A stretch of DNA of 64,000 nt, taken from positions 1 to 64,000 of the forward strand of contig DXDM01000010.1 of NCBI GenBank assembly GCA_019115485.1. The letters run 5' to 3'. The position numbers were made by a program, and so were the translations under genes. Source of the stretch: Candidatus Barnesiella excrementavium (GTDB lineage Bacteria; Bacteroidota; Bacteroidia; Bacteroidales; Barnesiellaceae). The notes under the pieces are model-generated. The model had not been told where the DNA came from. It was given only the letters and a program-made list of their open reading frames with translations, and ran no database searches. Shown in pieces: positions 20,890 through 30,009 of the stretch (positions are counted from its first letter, which is position 1; each line of letters starts with the position of its first letter).

Positions 20890-21897
20890 CTATCGTTTCT
20901 TTCCTACGGCCCAAGGCAGGTATCTGTTCACTATCGGAATGAACAGGTAGATGATGAGCAGGGTGAGGGTTGTATCAATATATCCGGTAAAGACCTCTCT
21001 TTGCCCGAAGATCTTCATAAGTATCAGTTGAATGGGGACTTGTATAAGAGTATGTGCACAAAGAATGAAAAGTGTTGATACTCCTAATGTGCGGATAATC
21101 CTACAAATTTTACCTTTATTTTCATCGAAATAAGTAAAAAACGACAGGATACAGAGGAAAAACAGGATTGCTTTCAGAAAGAAATAAGCAGGGACATCGC
21201 AAGGAATAGCTTGTAGCCCAAGAAATGCAATGAGGGTTGCTATTACAAGAATATACGGGTATTTATAATGGAATATCAGATGTGAGAGCTTTAAACCGAA
21301 TAAATTGCCGGCAATGAAATAGGGTAACCATTCTATTGCTTTGTTTATCATAAAGATAGAGGGGGTTTCTTGAATATTGTCATTCCAGATAATAGTGATT
21401 GCAATTACTATGATATAGATCCATGTCCTGTATTTTGTAGGCACAACCTTATTCATGCACCAATAGATGAGTTGCATGATGAACAGGCAAAAAATGAACC
21501 ACAGAGGAACGTTGACAAATAGATAATTGTTTCTATTTGTGATATCGAATACATCAAGGATACAAGCCCAGTCAAAATTGCTGAGGGTATGATGGTCCAA
21601 TAAATTGAGAACAATACGAAAGGGGTATGATATAAGGTAGAAAAAGGTAAAAGGAATAATGAGTGTTTTAATTTTCTTTTTGAAGAATACGGGGAATGGT
21701 TCTTCTTTAAAGAAAAAACCTGAAAGGAAAAAGAAAAGAGCGTTGATATAGCTCACGTTATACCACTGGGGGTGTACGGTATGGCTCCATACAACTCCGA
21801 TAATGGCAATACCTTTGACAAGGTCTATGTAATCGATTCTTTTTGTGCGAGATAATCTTGCTGTTGAGGCCTGAGATAAGAGAGGTCTGTTTATCAT
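20890..21897 (-). CDS. Acyltransferase family 3 membrane protein
   Basis: This 335-residue protein has about ten hydrophobic segments and opens with RIDYIDLVKGIAIIGVVWSHT, where the Asp and the His match the acyltransferase-3 (OatA/NodX-like) motif. These enzymes O-acylate envelope sugars at the membrane. The coding sequence is clearly richer in A/T, and in AAT/ATA-type codons, than every neighbour, which suggests horizontal acquisition. It is a single gene between two convergent hairpins, with its own promoter at 21974-22005. The substrate is unknown. Confidence 0.85.
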   Translation of the reverse strand: MINRPLLSQASTARLSRTKRIDYIDLVKGIAIIGVVWSHTVHPQWYNVSYINALFFFLSGFFFKEEPFPVFFKKKIKTLIIPFTFFYLISYPFRIVLNLLDHHTLSNFDWACILDVFDITNRNNYLFVNVPLWFIFCLFIMQLIYWCMNKVVPTKYRTWIYIIVIAITIIWNDNIQETPSIFMINKAIEWLPYFIAGNLFGLKLSHLIFHYKYPYILVIATLIAFLGLQAIPCDVPAYFFLKAILFFLCILSFFTYFDENKGKICRIIRTLGVSTLFILCAHTLIQVPIQLILMKIFGQREVFTGYIDTTLTLLIIYLFIPIVNRYLPWAVGKKR

Positions 21898-21973
21898 GGT
21901 TTGTCGGTTGATTGTATTGTACTCTTCTGATAAGTGATTGGCGCTCTTTATGAACCATCATTTTTATGGATTA

Positions 21974-22005
21974 CAAATATAATAGAAGAGGGGTAGATAC
22001 AGCAA
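21974..22005 (-). promoter_or_regulatory. Promoter for the acyltransferase gene
   Basis: On the minus strand TTG (22005-22003), a 21-nt gap and TATATTTG (21981-21974). The -33 element lies inside the hairpin that ends the upstream M3 peptidase gene. Confidence 0.7.
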
Positions 22006-22039
22006 GGGCTGCCCTAAATAAATCGGGCAGCCCTTGCTG
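22000..22039 (-). terminator. Hairpin after the M3 peptidase gene
   Basis: A perfect 15-bp stem (22000-22014 with 22025-22039) with a 10-nt loop follows the stop at 22072. The T content after it is low on the minus strand. Confidence 0.7.
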
Positions 22040-22071
22040 TATGGTTGTGGGGAGTCTGTTTTTTCCCGGGG

Positions 22072-24165
22072 TTATTTCAGACCACGGCTACGGAGCAGTG
22101 CGTCGGGGTTGGGGTCGGCACCGCGGAATTGACGGTAAAGTGTCATGGGATCTTCGCTGCCGCCCTTTTCGAGAATGTTCTCACGGAAGGCTTTGGCGGT
22201 AGCCGGGTCGAAGATACCGTGTTCGATGAAGGCGTCGAAGGCATCGGCATCGAGCACCTCGGCCCAGGTGTAGCTGTAATAGCCGGCACAGTAGTCGTTG
22301 GTGAAGATGTGCGAGAAGTAGGTGCTGCGATAGCGGAAGGTAATCTCGTCGATGAGTCCGATGGATTGGGCCACCTCTTTTTCAAACTGGCGCACGTCAT
22401 ACTCTTTGGCTTCGGTAATCTCGTGCCAGCGCATGTCGAGAATCGAGGCGGCAATCAGCTCGGTGGTGATAAAGCCCTGGTTGAATTTCGAGGCAGCTTC
22501 GAGTTTCTCGATGAGCGAGTTGGGAATGACTTCGCCCGTCTGGTAGTGTTTGGCGTAGAGTTTGAGCACTTCGGGGTGAGTAGCCCAGTGTTCGTTGATT
22601 TGCGAGGGGAGTTCCACAAAGTCGCGAGCCACGTTGGTGCCGCTCACCGAAGGATAGTGGCAGCGGGTGAGCATGCCGTGCAGTGCGTGTCCGAACTCGT
22701 GGAAGAGGGTCTGTACCTCGTCGATGGTGAGCAGGGCAGGCGTGTCGCCGGTAGGTTTGGTAAAGTTGGCCACGTTGTAGACGATGGGGCGTACTTCGTT
22801 GCCGTCCTGTACGTAGGCCTCGCGGAAGTTGTACATCCAGGCTCCCGACCGTTTGCTGGGGCGGGGGAAGTAGTCGGTATAGAACACGGCCAGGTGTTTG
22901 CCGTCGGCATCTTTCACCTCGAAGGCCCGTACGTCGGGGTGGTAGACCGGGACGTCTTTCAGTTCGGTGATGGTGATGCCGTAGAGCTTGTTGGCCACCA
23001 TGAAGGCCCCTTCGCGCACGTTGTCGAGGCTGAAATAGGGTTTCAGCTCATCTTCGTTGAGGTCGTATTTGGCTTTGCGCACCTTCTCGGCATAGTACCA
23101 CCAATCCCAGGGAGCCAGTTTGAAGTTGCCTCCTTCGGCGTCGATAATCTTCTGCATGTCGGCCACCTCTTCCTTGGCGCGGGGAACGGCAACGTCCCAC
23201 ACCCGTTTGAGCAGGTTGTTCACGTTCTCGTCGGTCTTGGCCATGCGGTCGTCAAGAGCAAAGTCGGCATAGCTCTTGAAGCCCAGCAGATTGGCCTTTT
23301 TGAGGCGAAGGTTGACGATTTGCGAGACGATTTTCTTGTTGTCGTATTCGTTGTCGTTATCCCCTTTGCTGATGTAGGCCTTGTATATCTTTTCGCGCAG
23401 GGCCCGGTTATCGGCATATTGCAGGAAGGGAATGCGGCTGGGAGCATCGAGGGTGAATACCCATTTGCCGGCCAGATTGCGGTTGGCAGCCTCGTCGGCG
23501 GCAGCGGCAACGACAGCTTCGGGCAGACCGGCCAGGTCGGCCTCGTTGTCGATGACGAGCTGGAAGGCGTTCGATTCGGCCAGAGCATTATCGCCGAACT
23601 GAATGGAGAGTACGGCCAGCTCTTTGTTGATTTCGCGCAGAGAATCCTTGTCGGCTTCCGAGAGAAGGGCACCGGCCCGCACGAAATCCTTGTAGTGGTT
23701 TTCGAGCACTTTCATCTGTTCGGCATCGAGACCTTCGTTCTCGCGGTTGTCATATACGGTTTTGATGCGTTGGAACAGCTTGTCGTTGAGCGAGATGTTG
23801 TCGTAGTGTTCGGTCAGCTTGGGCGAAATCTCTTTGGCAAGAGCTTGGAGTTCGTCGTTGGTATCGGCCTCAGTGAGACTGCTGAAAATGAGGTTGATAC
23901 GGGAAAGCAGCAGACCACTGAATTCGAGCGGCTCGATGGTGTTCTTGAAGGTCGGAGCCTCGGGATTGTTGACAATGGCTTCGATTTCGGCATCGTGTTG
24001 TTTGATGGCCTCCTCGAAGGCGGGCATATAGTGTTCGGTCTTGATTTGCTCGAAGGGCGGTACGCCGAACGGGGTGTTAAACTCGCCGAGCAGCGGGTTC
24101 TCTTGTTGTTGATGGCATGAAATCATCATAAGAGCGGTTAGCGATGTGACTAAAAGTTTTTTCAT
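22072..24165 (-). CDS. dcp: M3-family peptidyl-dipeptidase Dcp-like lipoprotein
   Basis: This 697-residue zinc metallopeptidase belongs to the M3 (thimet/Dcp) family that trims dipeptides from short peptides. The zinc motif HEFGH is at 489-493, with the third ligand expected in the region after it (GTNVARDFVELPSQINEHW). The N-terminus MKKLLVTSLTALMMISC is a lipoprotein signal, so this copy is probably anchored in the envelope and digests peptides there. It is the last gene of a leftward group with two rhomboids and the exonuclease-like protein; the gap to the latter is 29 bp. Confidence 0.92.
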   Translation of the reverse strand: MKKLLVTSLTALMMISCHQQQENPLLGEFNTPFGVPPFEQIKTEHYMPAFEEAIKQHDAEIEAIVNNPEAPTFKNTIEPLEFSGLLLSRINLIFSSLTEADTNDELQALAKEISPKLTEHYDNISLNDKLFQRIKTVYDNRENEGLDAEQMKVLENHYKDFVRAGALLSEADKDSLREINKELAVLSIQFGDNALAESNAFQLVIDNEADLAGLPEAVVAAAADEAANRNLAGKWVFTLDAPSRIPFLQYADNRALREKIYKAYISKGDNDNEYDNKKIVSQIVNLRLKKANLLGFKSYADFALDDRMAKTDENVNNLLKRVWDVAVPRAKEEVADMQKIIDAEGGNFKLAPWDWWYYAEKVRKAKYDLNEDELKPYFSLDNVREGAFMVANKLYGITITELKDVPVYHPDVRAFEVKDADGKHLAVFYTDYFPRPSKRSGAWMYNFREAYVQDGNEVRPIVYNVANFTKPTGDTPALLTIDEVQTLFHEFGHALHGMLTRCHYPSVSGTNVARDFVELPSQINEHWATHPEVLKLYAKHYQTGEVIPNSLIEKLEAASKFNQGFITTELIAASILDMRWHEITEAKEYDVRQFEKEVAQSIGLIDEITFRYRSTYFSHIFTNDYCAGYYSYTWAEVLDADAFDAFIEHGIFDPATAKAFRENILEKGGSEDPMTLYRQFRGADPNPDALLRSRGLK

Positions 24166-24194
24166 GAGGTTATACTATTACTGTGTTAATGAAT

Positions 24195-25265
24195 TCAGGC
24201 GGGAGGCTCCCACACAAAACGGGTGAGGAGCGGGTAGTGGTCGGAACTTTTGTAGCGCAGCCGTTCGAGCCAGCGGGCTTCCATGTCTCCCCGGTAGAGG
24301 ATATGGTCGATGCGGAACCAGAATCGGTTGGCGTGGTAGGTGATGCCGAGACCCAGAGCCAGTTCGTTGTAAGCGTTGCGGAATCCCATGCGACGGAATC
24401 GGCGCACGGCGTAGGAGAGGGGCGAATCGTTGAAGTCGCCGCACACGATTACATTGCCGGGAATTCCCTCGATTCGTTCGGCCGTGAGGTCGGCCTGTTC
24501 GTTGCGGGCCCGGGCTGCGTTGACGAGCTTGGAGAGCAGGTGCTTCTTCACCTCGTCGAGATAGTCGGTATTGGGGTGAGCCGTTATTTCGTGATAGAGC
24601 TCCTTGTCGGTTTGGGTCAACCCGATAGATTCCATGTGCTGGTTGACGATGGTGACCTCATGCCCTTCAATCTGTACCCGATAGGCTGTGACGGCGCTCG
24701 ATTCGGAATAGGTGGTATCGAAGAGCAGTTCGGCCGGATATTTCGAGAGGAAATTCATGCCCAGGCTTGTGGAAATACGGTAGGGGTATATCGTGTGGAT
24801 ACTGTCGATTTGAGCCTCCGATATTTTCAGTCCGTGGTTGTGAGAGGTTAGTGCGGGGCATTCTTGCAGACACACCAGGTCGGCATTCTGTTTGAGCAGG
24901 AAGGAGAGGGTACGGTTTTGTGTCGATTCTTTACCCTCGTAGTCGAGTAAATAATAGACGTTATAGGTCATGAGGGTGAATCCCGGTTGACTGTTGTCGG
25001 GCGGCTGCGGTTTGTGTATGGGGCAATAACGGGCTATCCCGCCCCACGAAAGGATAAGTGCCGCTGCGGGTACCCATATGTAGCGGGGGTTATAGGCCAG
25101 CCATACGAAGAGGAAGGCCACACAGACGAACAGGTTGACAGGGAACAGCAATTCGAGCAGTATGCCTATGCGGGTTGGGCAATAGGCCGAGTAGGCCCCC
25201 ATGATGAGAAGTAGCCCCCACAATGAATTGATAATTAGTAAAACAGCTTTGACTACATGTTTCAT
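24195..25265 (-). CDS. Endonuclease/exonuclease/phosphatase-family membrane protein
   Basis: This 356-residue protein has three N-terminal hydrophobic segments (about 5-25, 35-60 and 65-80) and then an EEP domain. The EEP part has MTYNVYYL (start of the fold), LVCLQECP (metal-binding Glu), NQHMES, VIVCGDFNDSPLS and the terminal SSDHYPLL with its catalytic His. EEP enzymes cleave phosphodiester bonds in nucleic acids or phospholipid head groups; the membrane anchor suggests an envelope substrate, which is inference. It starts 7 bp after the upstream rhomboid gene. Confidence 0.88.
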   Translation of the reverse strand: MKHVVKAVLLIINSLWGLLLIMGAYSAYCPTRIGILLELLFPVNLFVCVAFLFVWLAYNPRYIWVPAAALILSWGGIARYCPIHKPQPPDNSQPGFTLMTYNVYYLLDYEGKESTQNRTLSFLLKQNADLVCLQECPALTSHNHGLKISEAQIDSIHTIYPYRISTSLGMNFLSKYPAELLFDTTYSESSAVTAYRVQIEGHEVTIVNQHMESIGLTQTDKELYHEITAHPNTDYLDEVKKHLLSKLVNAARARNEQADLTAERIEGIPGNVIVCGDFNDSPLSYAVRRFRRMGFRNAYNELALGLGITYHANRFWFRIDHILYRGDMEARWLERLRYKSSDHYPLLTRFVWEPPA

Positions 25266-25272
25266 ATCCCGG

Positions 25273-26178
25273 TTATTTTTTACCGGCTTCGAAGAGGCGT
25301 TTCTTCTCTTCGGCAGTCAGTGAGGTGTATCCCGATTGTTTTATCTTGTCGAGAATGGCATCGATTTCGTCGCTCTCCCGTTTCTTGCGGGCCCGATACT
25401 CCATGTCGGTCTCGGGTCGCGTCGAAGCCCGGTAGTTACCCCGTGCCGAGGGTCGTTTCACCCGAATGCGTGGACGGGGTTTGCAGGCCGTGACCAGTCG
25501 GTCGATCAGTCGGTTGAGGGGAGCCGTCAGGTCTTTCCCTTTTTCCCATCGGACGATGAACCAATATCCCAGCAGGGCGCCGCCCAGGTGGGCGATGTGT
25601 CCGCCGCCGTTGGCCGAGGTGACGCTGAGCAGGTCGATGAGTATTGTGACAATCGCAATGTATTTCAGTGAGATGGCTCCCAGGAAGAGCAGGTTGATTT
25701 TGTAGTCGGGCATGCGGAATGCGGTGGCTACGACAATGGCGATAATCGAGGCCGAGGCTCCGCACATGAGCCCCTGTTTCCCTTCGAAATAGGGGAAGAG
25801 GTTGTAGGCCAGCAGATAGAGCAGACCACCTGCCATACCGCCCCACAGGTAGAGCCCAACCATTTGCTTCTCGCCGAAAGCCATGAGGAATATCTGCCCG
25901 AACCAGTAGAGCCACAGCATGTTGAACAAGATGTGCCACACGTCGTAGTGGACAAACATGTAGGTGAGCAGCGTCCACGGGTGTGTGATAAACTCGTAAG
26001 GGTCGGAGGGCATCTCGATGTAGGGCAGAATGACCGAGAGGTCGAGGTTGAACAGCATGAACACGACCCCCGTGATGCGTAGCAGCAGGAATACGGCTAC
26101 GTTGATATAGATGAGTTTCAGCAATACCGAGCCCCGGCCGAATTGCTGTTTGAGGTTGTCAAAGATAGAAGCCGCCAC
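25273..26178 (-). CDS. Rhomboid intramembrane serine protease (long form)
   Basis: This 301-residue protein has at least six membrane segments. Catalytic residues are S142 in GASA (140-143) and H197 in AHLGG, and HYDVWHILFNMLWL matches the rhomboid HxxxxHxxxN motif. After the last helix comes an Arg-rich cytoplasmic tail of about 90 residues (KPRPRIRVKRPS, then a charged helix with DEIDAILDKIKQSGYTSLTAEEKKRLFEAGKK), common in Bacteroidetes rhomboids. It overlaps the second rhomboid gene by 20 bp. The substrate is unknown. Confidence 0.9.
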   Translation of the reverse strand: MAASIFDNLKQQFGRGSVLLKLIYINVAVFLLLRITGVVFMLFNLDLSVILPYIEMPSDPYEFITHPWTLLTYMFVHYDVWHILFNMLWLYWFGQIFLMAFGEKQMVGLYLWGGMAGGLLYLLAYNLFPYFEGKQGLMCGASASIIAIVVATAFRMPDYKINLLFLGAISLKYIAIVTILIDLLSVTSANGGGHIAHLGGALLGYWFIVRWEKGKDLTAPLNRLIDRLVTACKPRPRIRVKRPSARGNYRASTRPETDMEYRARKKRESDEIDAILDKIKQSGYTSLTAEEKKRLFEAGKK

Positions 26179-26857
26179 CGCCTATTCCTTTCTTTTTCCA
26201 ATAGCGAATGAGGAAGAATCCGAACAGCATGCCTCCCAGGTGGGCGAAGTGGGCCACACCGCTCATCGTGCCGCTGATGCCGAACAGCAATTCGAGGAGA
26301 CCGTAGAAGATGACAAAATATTTAGCCTTGATGGGAATGGGGATAAATATAATGAAGAGCGGAGCATTGGGAAACAACATGCCGAAAGCCAGCAGGATAC
26401 CGAAGGCTGCACCCGAGGCTCCCACGGTGACAAACTGGTTGAGCAGCATCGAGGTCTGCTCCCAACCCAGTTGGGCGACGGTGGCATTGATGGCCGAGTG
26501 CAGTTCGAAATACCAGGCCGCCTCCTGTACCAGACCGGCACCGATACCTGTGGTGAGGTAGTAGAAGAGAAACCGTTTGCCTCCCCACACCATTTCGAGC
26601 GTGCGCCCGAACATGAAGACCGAGAACATGTTGAAGAAGATGTGCTCGATACTGTGGGTATCGTGGAGAAACATGTAGGTCACCAGTTGAATCACGTTGA
26701 AGTCGTCGGCCTCGATGTAGTGCAGTCCCAACAGATAGTTCAGGTCTATGCCGGCGATTTTGGGCAGAGTCAATGCCGCCAGCCACACGATGAAATTAAT
26801 GATAATGATGTTGAGGGTAACAGGCGGTATCGATCCGAAAAAAGATCTGTTTTGCAT
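26159..26857 (-). CDS. Rhomboid intramembrane serine protease (short form)
   Basis: This 232-residue six-helix protein has the classical GASG motif at 147-150 (S149), H206 in AHLGG, and the EHIFFNMFSVFMFG segment. It has no long tail. I chose the ATG at 26857 because it sits just before the conserved start (NRSFFGSIPPVTLNIIIINF) and after a good promoter. It is the first gene of a leftward operon with the second rhomboid, the EEP protein and the M3 peptidase, divergent from the HU gene. Confidence 0.92.
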   Translation of the reverse strand: MQNRSFFGSIPPVTLNIIIINFIVWLAALTLPKIAGIDLNYLLGLHYIEADDFNVIQLVTYMFLHDTHSIEHIFFNMFSVFMFGRTLEMVWGGKRFLFYYLTTGIGAGLVQEAAWYFELHSAINATVAQLGWEQTSMLLNQFVTVGASGAAFGILLAFGMLFPNAPLFIIFIPIPIKAKYFVIFYGLLELLFGISGTMSGVAHFAHLGGMLFGFFLIRYWKKKGIGGGGFYL

Positions 26858-26935
26858 AAATAATACTCTTTTTCTTAGTGGGGATAATAGTCTTGAATCC
26901 AAGACATAAAACAGATTATCCCCTGATTTTGCGAA

Positions 26936-26967
26936 CAAAAATAGTGATTTTTCAAGGATTTACTCAA
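26936..26967 (-). promoter_or_regulatory. Promoter for the rhomboid operon
   Basis: On the minus strand TTG (26967-26965), a 21-nt gap and TATTTTTG (26943-26936). Confidence 0.7.
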
Positions 26968-27024
26968 CTTGGGGTGACTTATATTATAAAATAGCGACTT
27001 TTATTATATTTTTTTACTTTATTG

Positions 27025-27056
27025 TTTGCACCGTTTCATTTTAATATTTACATTTG
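27025..27056 (+). promoter_or_regulatory. Promoter for the HU gene
   Basis: TTTG (27025-27028), a 20-nt gap and TACATTTG (27049-27056), inside an A/T-rich divergent region. Confidence 0.75.
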
Positions 27057-27108
27057 CCGTGCTGCTCTTCATGGAGATTAATTTACTTAACTTTAAATTA
27101 TACACGTT

Positions 27109-27381
27109 ATGAACAAGACTGAACTAATCAATGCTATGGCCGAAAAAGCCGGTTTGAGCAAAGTTGATGCAAAAAAGGCATTGGACGCTTTTGTAGAAGC
27201 AGTTTCGGAATCACTCGTTAAAGGGGACAAAGTGGCTCTTATTGGTTTTGGAACTTTTGGCGTTGCAGAAAAAGCTGCTCGCACTGGTATCAACCCGGCA
27301 ACCAAACAAAAAATCACTATCGCTGCTAAGAAAGTGGTTAAATTCAAAGCTGGTGCTGAGTTGGCCGACAGAGTAAAATAA
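27109..27381 (+). CDS. hup: HU-family DNA-binding protein
   Basis: This 90-residue protein is a standard HU subunit: MNKTELINAMAEKAGLSKVDAKKALDAF, the beta-arm start GFGTFGVAEKAARTGINPATKQ and the C-terminal VKFKAGAELADRVK. It binds and bends DNA without sequence specificity as a nucleoid protein. It is monocistronic with a strong promoter and terminator, as expected for an abundant protein. Confidence 0.97.
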   Translation: MNKTELINAMAEKAGLSKVDAKKALDAFVEAVSESLVKGDKVALIGFGTFGVAEKAARTGINPATKQKITIAAKKVVKFKAGAELADRVK

Positions 27382-27400
27382 AGAAATTATTTAGCAGCAT

Positions 27401-27436
27401 AAAAAAGAGAGACTCTTTTGGGGGTCTCTCTTTTTT
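27401..27436 (+). terminator. Terminator after the HU gene
   Basis: 27401-27413 pairs with 27424-27436, a 13-bp A/G stem ending in a T run on either strand. Confidence 0.85.
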
Positions 27437-27530
27437 ATTTTATGCTCACTGAATGGGGCGATATGTTACGAGGCCTCACAGGTGGAAATAGTTGTGGTCC
27501 GTCGGAGCACTGTCTCCACTTGGGCTTTGA

Positions 27531-27571
27531 AGAGATAGGAGCAACCTGCGCGTAGGTTGTATCTCTTTTCT
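27531..27571. terminator. Hairpin between HU and antiporter genes
   Basis: AGAGATA and GCAACCT (27531-27547) pair with AGGTTG and TATCTCT (27553-27566), with a small bulge. On the plus strand TTTCTC follows. It lies downstream of the convergent antiporter gene. The remainder of 27437-27616 shows no gene. Confidence 0.5.
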
Positions 27572-27616
27572 CTCCCTTCCCTCAGGTGTGATGCGAGCCG
27601 TGCGAACAATCGCACC

Positions 27617-29767
27617 TTATAATTCGATTTTCTTTTTGCGGTTGCGGTGGGTCCACCGTTTTTTATAGGCGATGAGTTGCCTGAAAATCTTTTCGAGTCC
27701 CAATATCTCGGAGTGGTTGAGCATGTCGTGCGACATGGGCTCCATGAACGAGGCGGGTGCCGGCTCGGCCGTGCCGAACTGTTCGGGGTAGAGCACGATG
27801 AGGTTGTTGTCGGCGAAGTATTTCGAGAGGAACGACGGTATGTGGTCGGCATCGGCATTGAACGATACCGAGGTAGGTCGGGCGCTCACCACGATGAAGA
27901 GGTCGTCGTTGAGTACCACGTTGGCCAGCAGCAGGAAATCGTCCCAGCTTTCGAGCTTTTCAAACTCGTTGCGAATGTTGTATCGGCCCGCTCTCAACCG
28001 GGCTTTCAGGTAGGGAATGGTTTCGGGGTAGGCATAGAATATGGCGCGGCAGCCAATCTGTTTGGCCATGTTGGCCACCCGGTCTATCCAGCGGGCAAAT
28101 CCGGTTTCGTATTCGGCTTTGCGGGGTACGGCAATGACGATGCGGGTAACGGTGTTGATGGGGTTGACACACTTCGAGATGAGAATCATCTTGTTGGTAT
28201 TCTTCAACAGCGACTCGATTTTGGCGCCGAAGAAGGTGTCGACAATGTTGGCCTTGTGGTGCAGACCCAGGACCACCTCGGTGATGTTCCGCTCCTTCAT
28301 CGTGTGGATAATACCGCTGGTGATGTTCATGTCGTACCGGGCGATGGGTATCAGTTTCGTATCGGCCGACGAGGCCACCTTGCCGGCAAATTCGAGAATC
28401 GATTGCGAGCGGTAGTTGCTCGTCTTGCTGTCGTCGGTCACATGTAGTGCATACAGGGGTGATCGCCGTTGGGGCGATTTGAGCAGCAGTGCCAGATTGA
28501 TTAGGTTCTCGATGGTGCTGGGATTGGCGATGGGGATAAGAATCTGTTCGCTCTGTACGGGCGATTTGGAGGAGGCAGGCTCGTTGTTCTGCATGGCGAC
28601 CACCATTTGCCGGGCTGCCTTCTCGGTCACCAGCGTACTGATGATGCAGGTAACCAGAATCATCACAATCGTGCCGTTAAGTATCTCGTCGTTAAAGAGC
28701 CCGATGTTGTGGCCGATGATGACGGCCGCCAGCGTAGCGGCGGCCTGGGCGTTGCTCAGCCCGAAGATGAGGTTGCGGTCAATTTTGGTCATGTGGCAAG
28801 TCTTCTGGGTGAGCCAGGCGGCCAGCCACTTGCAGAAGGTAGCCACTATCGACATGTTGGCGGCCACGATAATCGTCTCGGTATTCTTGACCACCCGCAG
28901 GTCGATGAGCATTCCCACGCCGATGAGGAAATAGGGAATGAAGAGGGCGTTGCCCACAAATTCAAGCCGGTTCATCAACGGCGACACGTTGGGAATAAAG
29001 CGGTTGAGCACGATGCCGGCGAAGAAGGCTCCCAAGATGGCTTCCAGTCCGATGACCTGTGCCATGTAGGAGGCAAGAAAGACCAGAGCCAAGATGAAGA
29101 TAAACTGGGTGACGTTGTCGTTGTAGTTCTTGAAAAACCAGCGTGTGAGCCGGGGGTAGATGTAGAGTATGGCCACGCTGTAAATGATGATGTTGACCGA
29201 CAGTCTGAGCCAGAAGAACTCGGTGAGGTCACCCCTCACCATACCGGCAATCACGGCCAAGATGATAAGGGCCCCCAACACGGTGAAGATGGTACCGGCA
29301 ATGGTAACCGGTACGGCCCGGGTGCGCGAAATGCCATACCGGCTGATGATGGGATAGGCAATGAGCGTGTGCGAGGCATACATACTGGCCAGCAGAATCG
29401 AGGTCATGAGATTGAGGTGCAGGGTATAGTAACTGATAACCGCCCCTAAAATCATGGGAATGAGGAAGGTGTACAGCCCGAAAATAACACCGTCTTTCCG
29501 GCTCTTCTTGAAGTCGTTCATGTCGATTTCGAGACCCGCCAGGAACATGAGGTAGAGAATACCCACGTTGCCGAAAATCTCGAAGCTGCTGTCGCGGGCC
29601 AGCAGGTTGAGCCCGTTGGGCCCGATGATGACACCGGCAATGATGAGCCCGATGATGTGGGGTACCCGTATGCGATTCAGTAATATGGGCGCAAGCAAGA
29701 TGATTACCAGTACGATGAAGAAAATCAATACCGGATTCTCAATCGGTAGAGTCGAGAAGAAGCTCAT
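27617..29767 (-). CDS. CPA2-family cation:proton antiporter with universal-stress domains
   Basis: This 716-residue protein has an N-terminal Na+/H+ exchanger domain of about twelve helices (residues about 10-400; VPHIIGLIIAGVIIGPNGLNLL, LEIDMNDFKKSRK, SHTLIAYPI, IGLEAILGAFFAGIVLNR). The cytoplasmic C-terminal half resembles two universal-stress-protein-like units (LIPIANPSTIENLINLALLL; RIVIAVPRKAEYE). It probably exchanges Na+ or K+ for protons and helps pH or salt balance. The ATG at 29767 is preferred because the upstream extension covers the promoter. Single gene. Confidence 0.9.
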   Translation of the reverse strand: MSFFSTLPIENPVLIFFIVLVIILLAPILLNRIRVPHIIGLIIAGVIIGPNGLNLLARDSSFEIFGNVGILYLMFLAGLEIDMNDFKKSRKDGVIFGLYTFLIPMILGAVISYYTLHLNLMTSILLASMYASHTLIAYPIISRYGISRTRAVPVTIAGTIFTVLGALIILAVIAGMVRGDLTEFFWLRLSVNIIIYSVAILYIYPRLTRWFFKNYNDNVTQFIFILALVFLASYMAQVIGLEAILGAFFAGIVLNRFIPNVSPLMNRLEFVGNALFIPYFLIGVGMLIDLRVVKNTETIIVAANMSIVATFCKWLAAWLTQKTCHMTKIDRNLIFGLSNAQAAATLAAVIIGHNIGLFNDEILNGTIVMILVTCIISTLVTEKAARQMVVAMQNNEPASSKSPVQSEQILIPIANPSTIENLINLALLLKSPQRRSPLYALHVTDDSKTSNYRSQSILEFAGKVASSADTKLIPIARYDMNITSGIIHTMKERNITEVVLGLHHKANIVDTFFGAKIESLLKNTNKMILISKCVNPINTVTRIVIAVPRKAEYETGFARWIDRVANMAKQIGCRAIFYAYPETIPYLKARLRAGRYNIRNEFEKLESWDDFLLLANVVLNDDLFIVVSARPTSVSFNADADHIPSFLSKYFADNNLIVLYPEQFGTAEPAPASFMEPMSHDMLNHSEILGLEKIFRQLIAYKKRWTHRNRKKKIEL

Positions 29768-29809
29768 AACCTCGTTCGGTTTAAGGTAATTGAAACTATA
29801 AATTTGCAA

Positions 29810-29840
29810 CAAAAATACAAATAAAAGTTCGCTCTTGCAA
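29810..29840 (-). promoter_or_regulatory. Promoter for the antiporter gene
   Basis: On the minus strand TTG (29840-29838), a 20-nt gap and TATTTTTG (29817-29810). Confidence 0.7.
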
Positions 29841-29913
29841 GCCAAACCGCCTCTTCCGTATCCAATATGTGACCATGACTAAAAAACAGCAAGAAGAATA
29901 TAATTATTTCGTT

Positions 29914-29947
29914 TTGATATGATTTCGTTGAAATAGTTGTATATTTG
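29914..29947 (+). promoter_or_regulatory. Promoter for asd
   Basis: TATATTTG (29940-29947) is a perfect -7 box. The nearest TTG (29914-29916) is 23 nt upstream, slightly long. Confidence 0.55.
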
Positions 29948-30009
29948 CACCACTTTTTTAGAGAATGGGGTAATCCCGATTTTGAAATGTAAATTAGAAA
30001 AGAAAGAAG

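Noticed and set aside
27531-27571. Hairpin as a possible riboswitch or small RNA
   Set aside because: It is a simple stem between convergent genes with no conserved core. Transcription end is the simpler reading.
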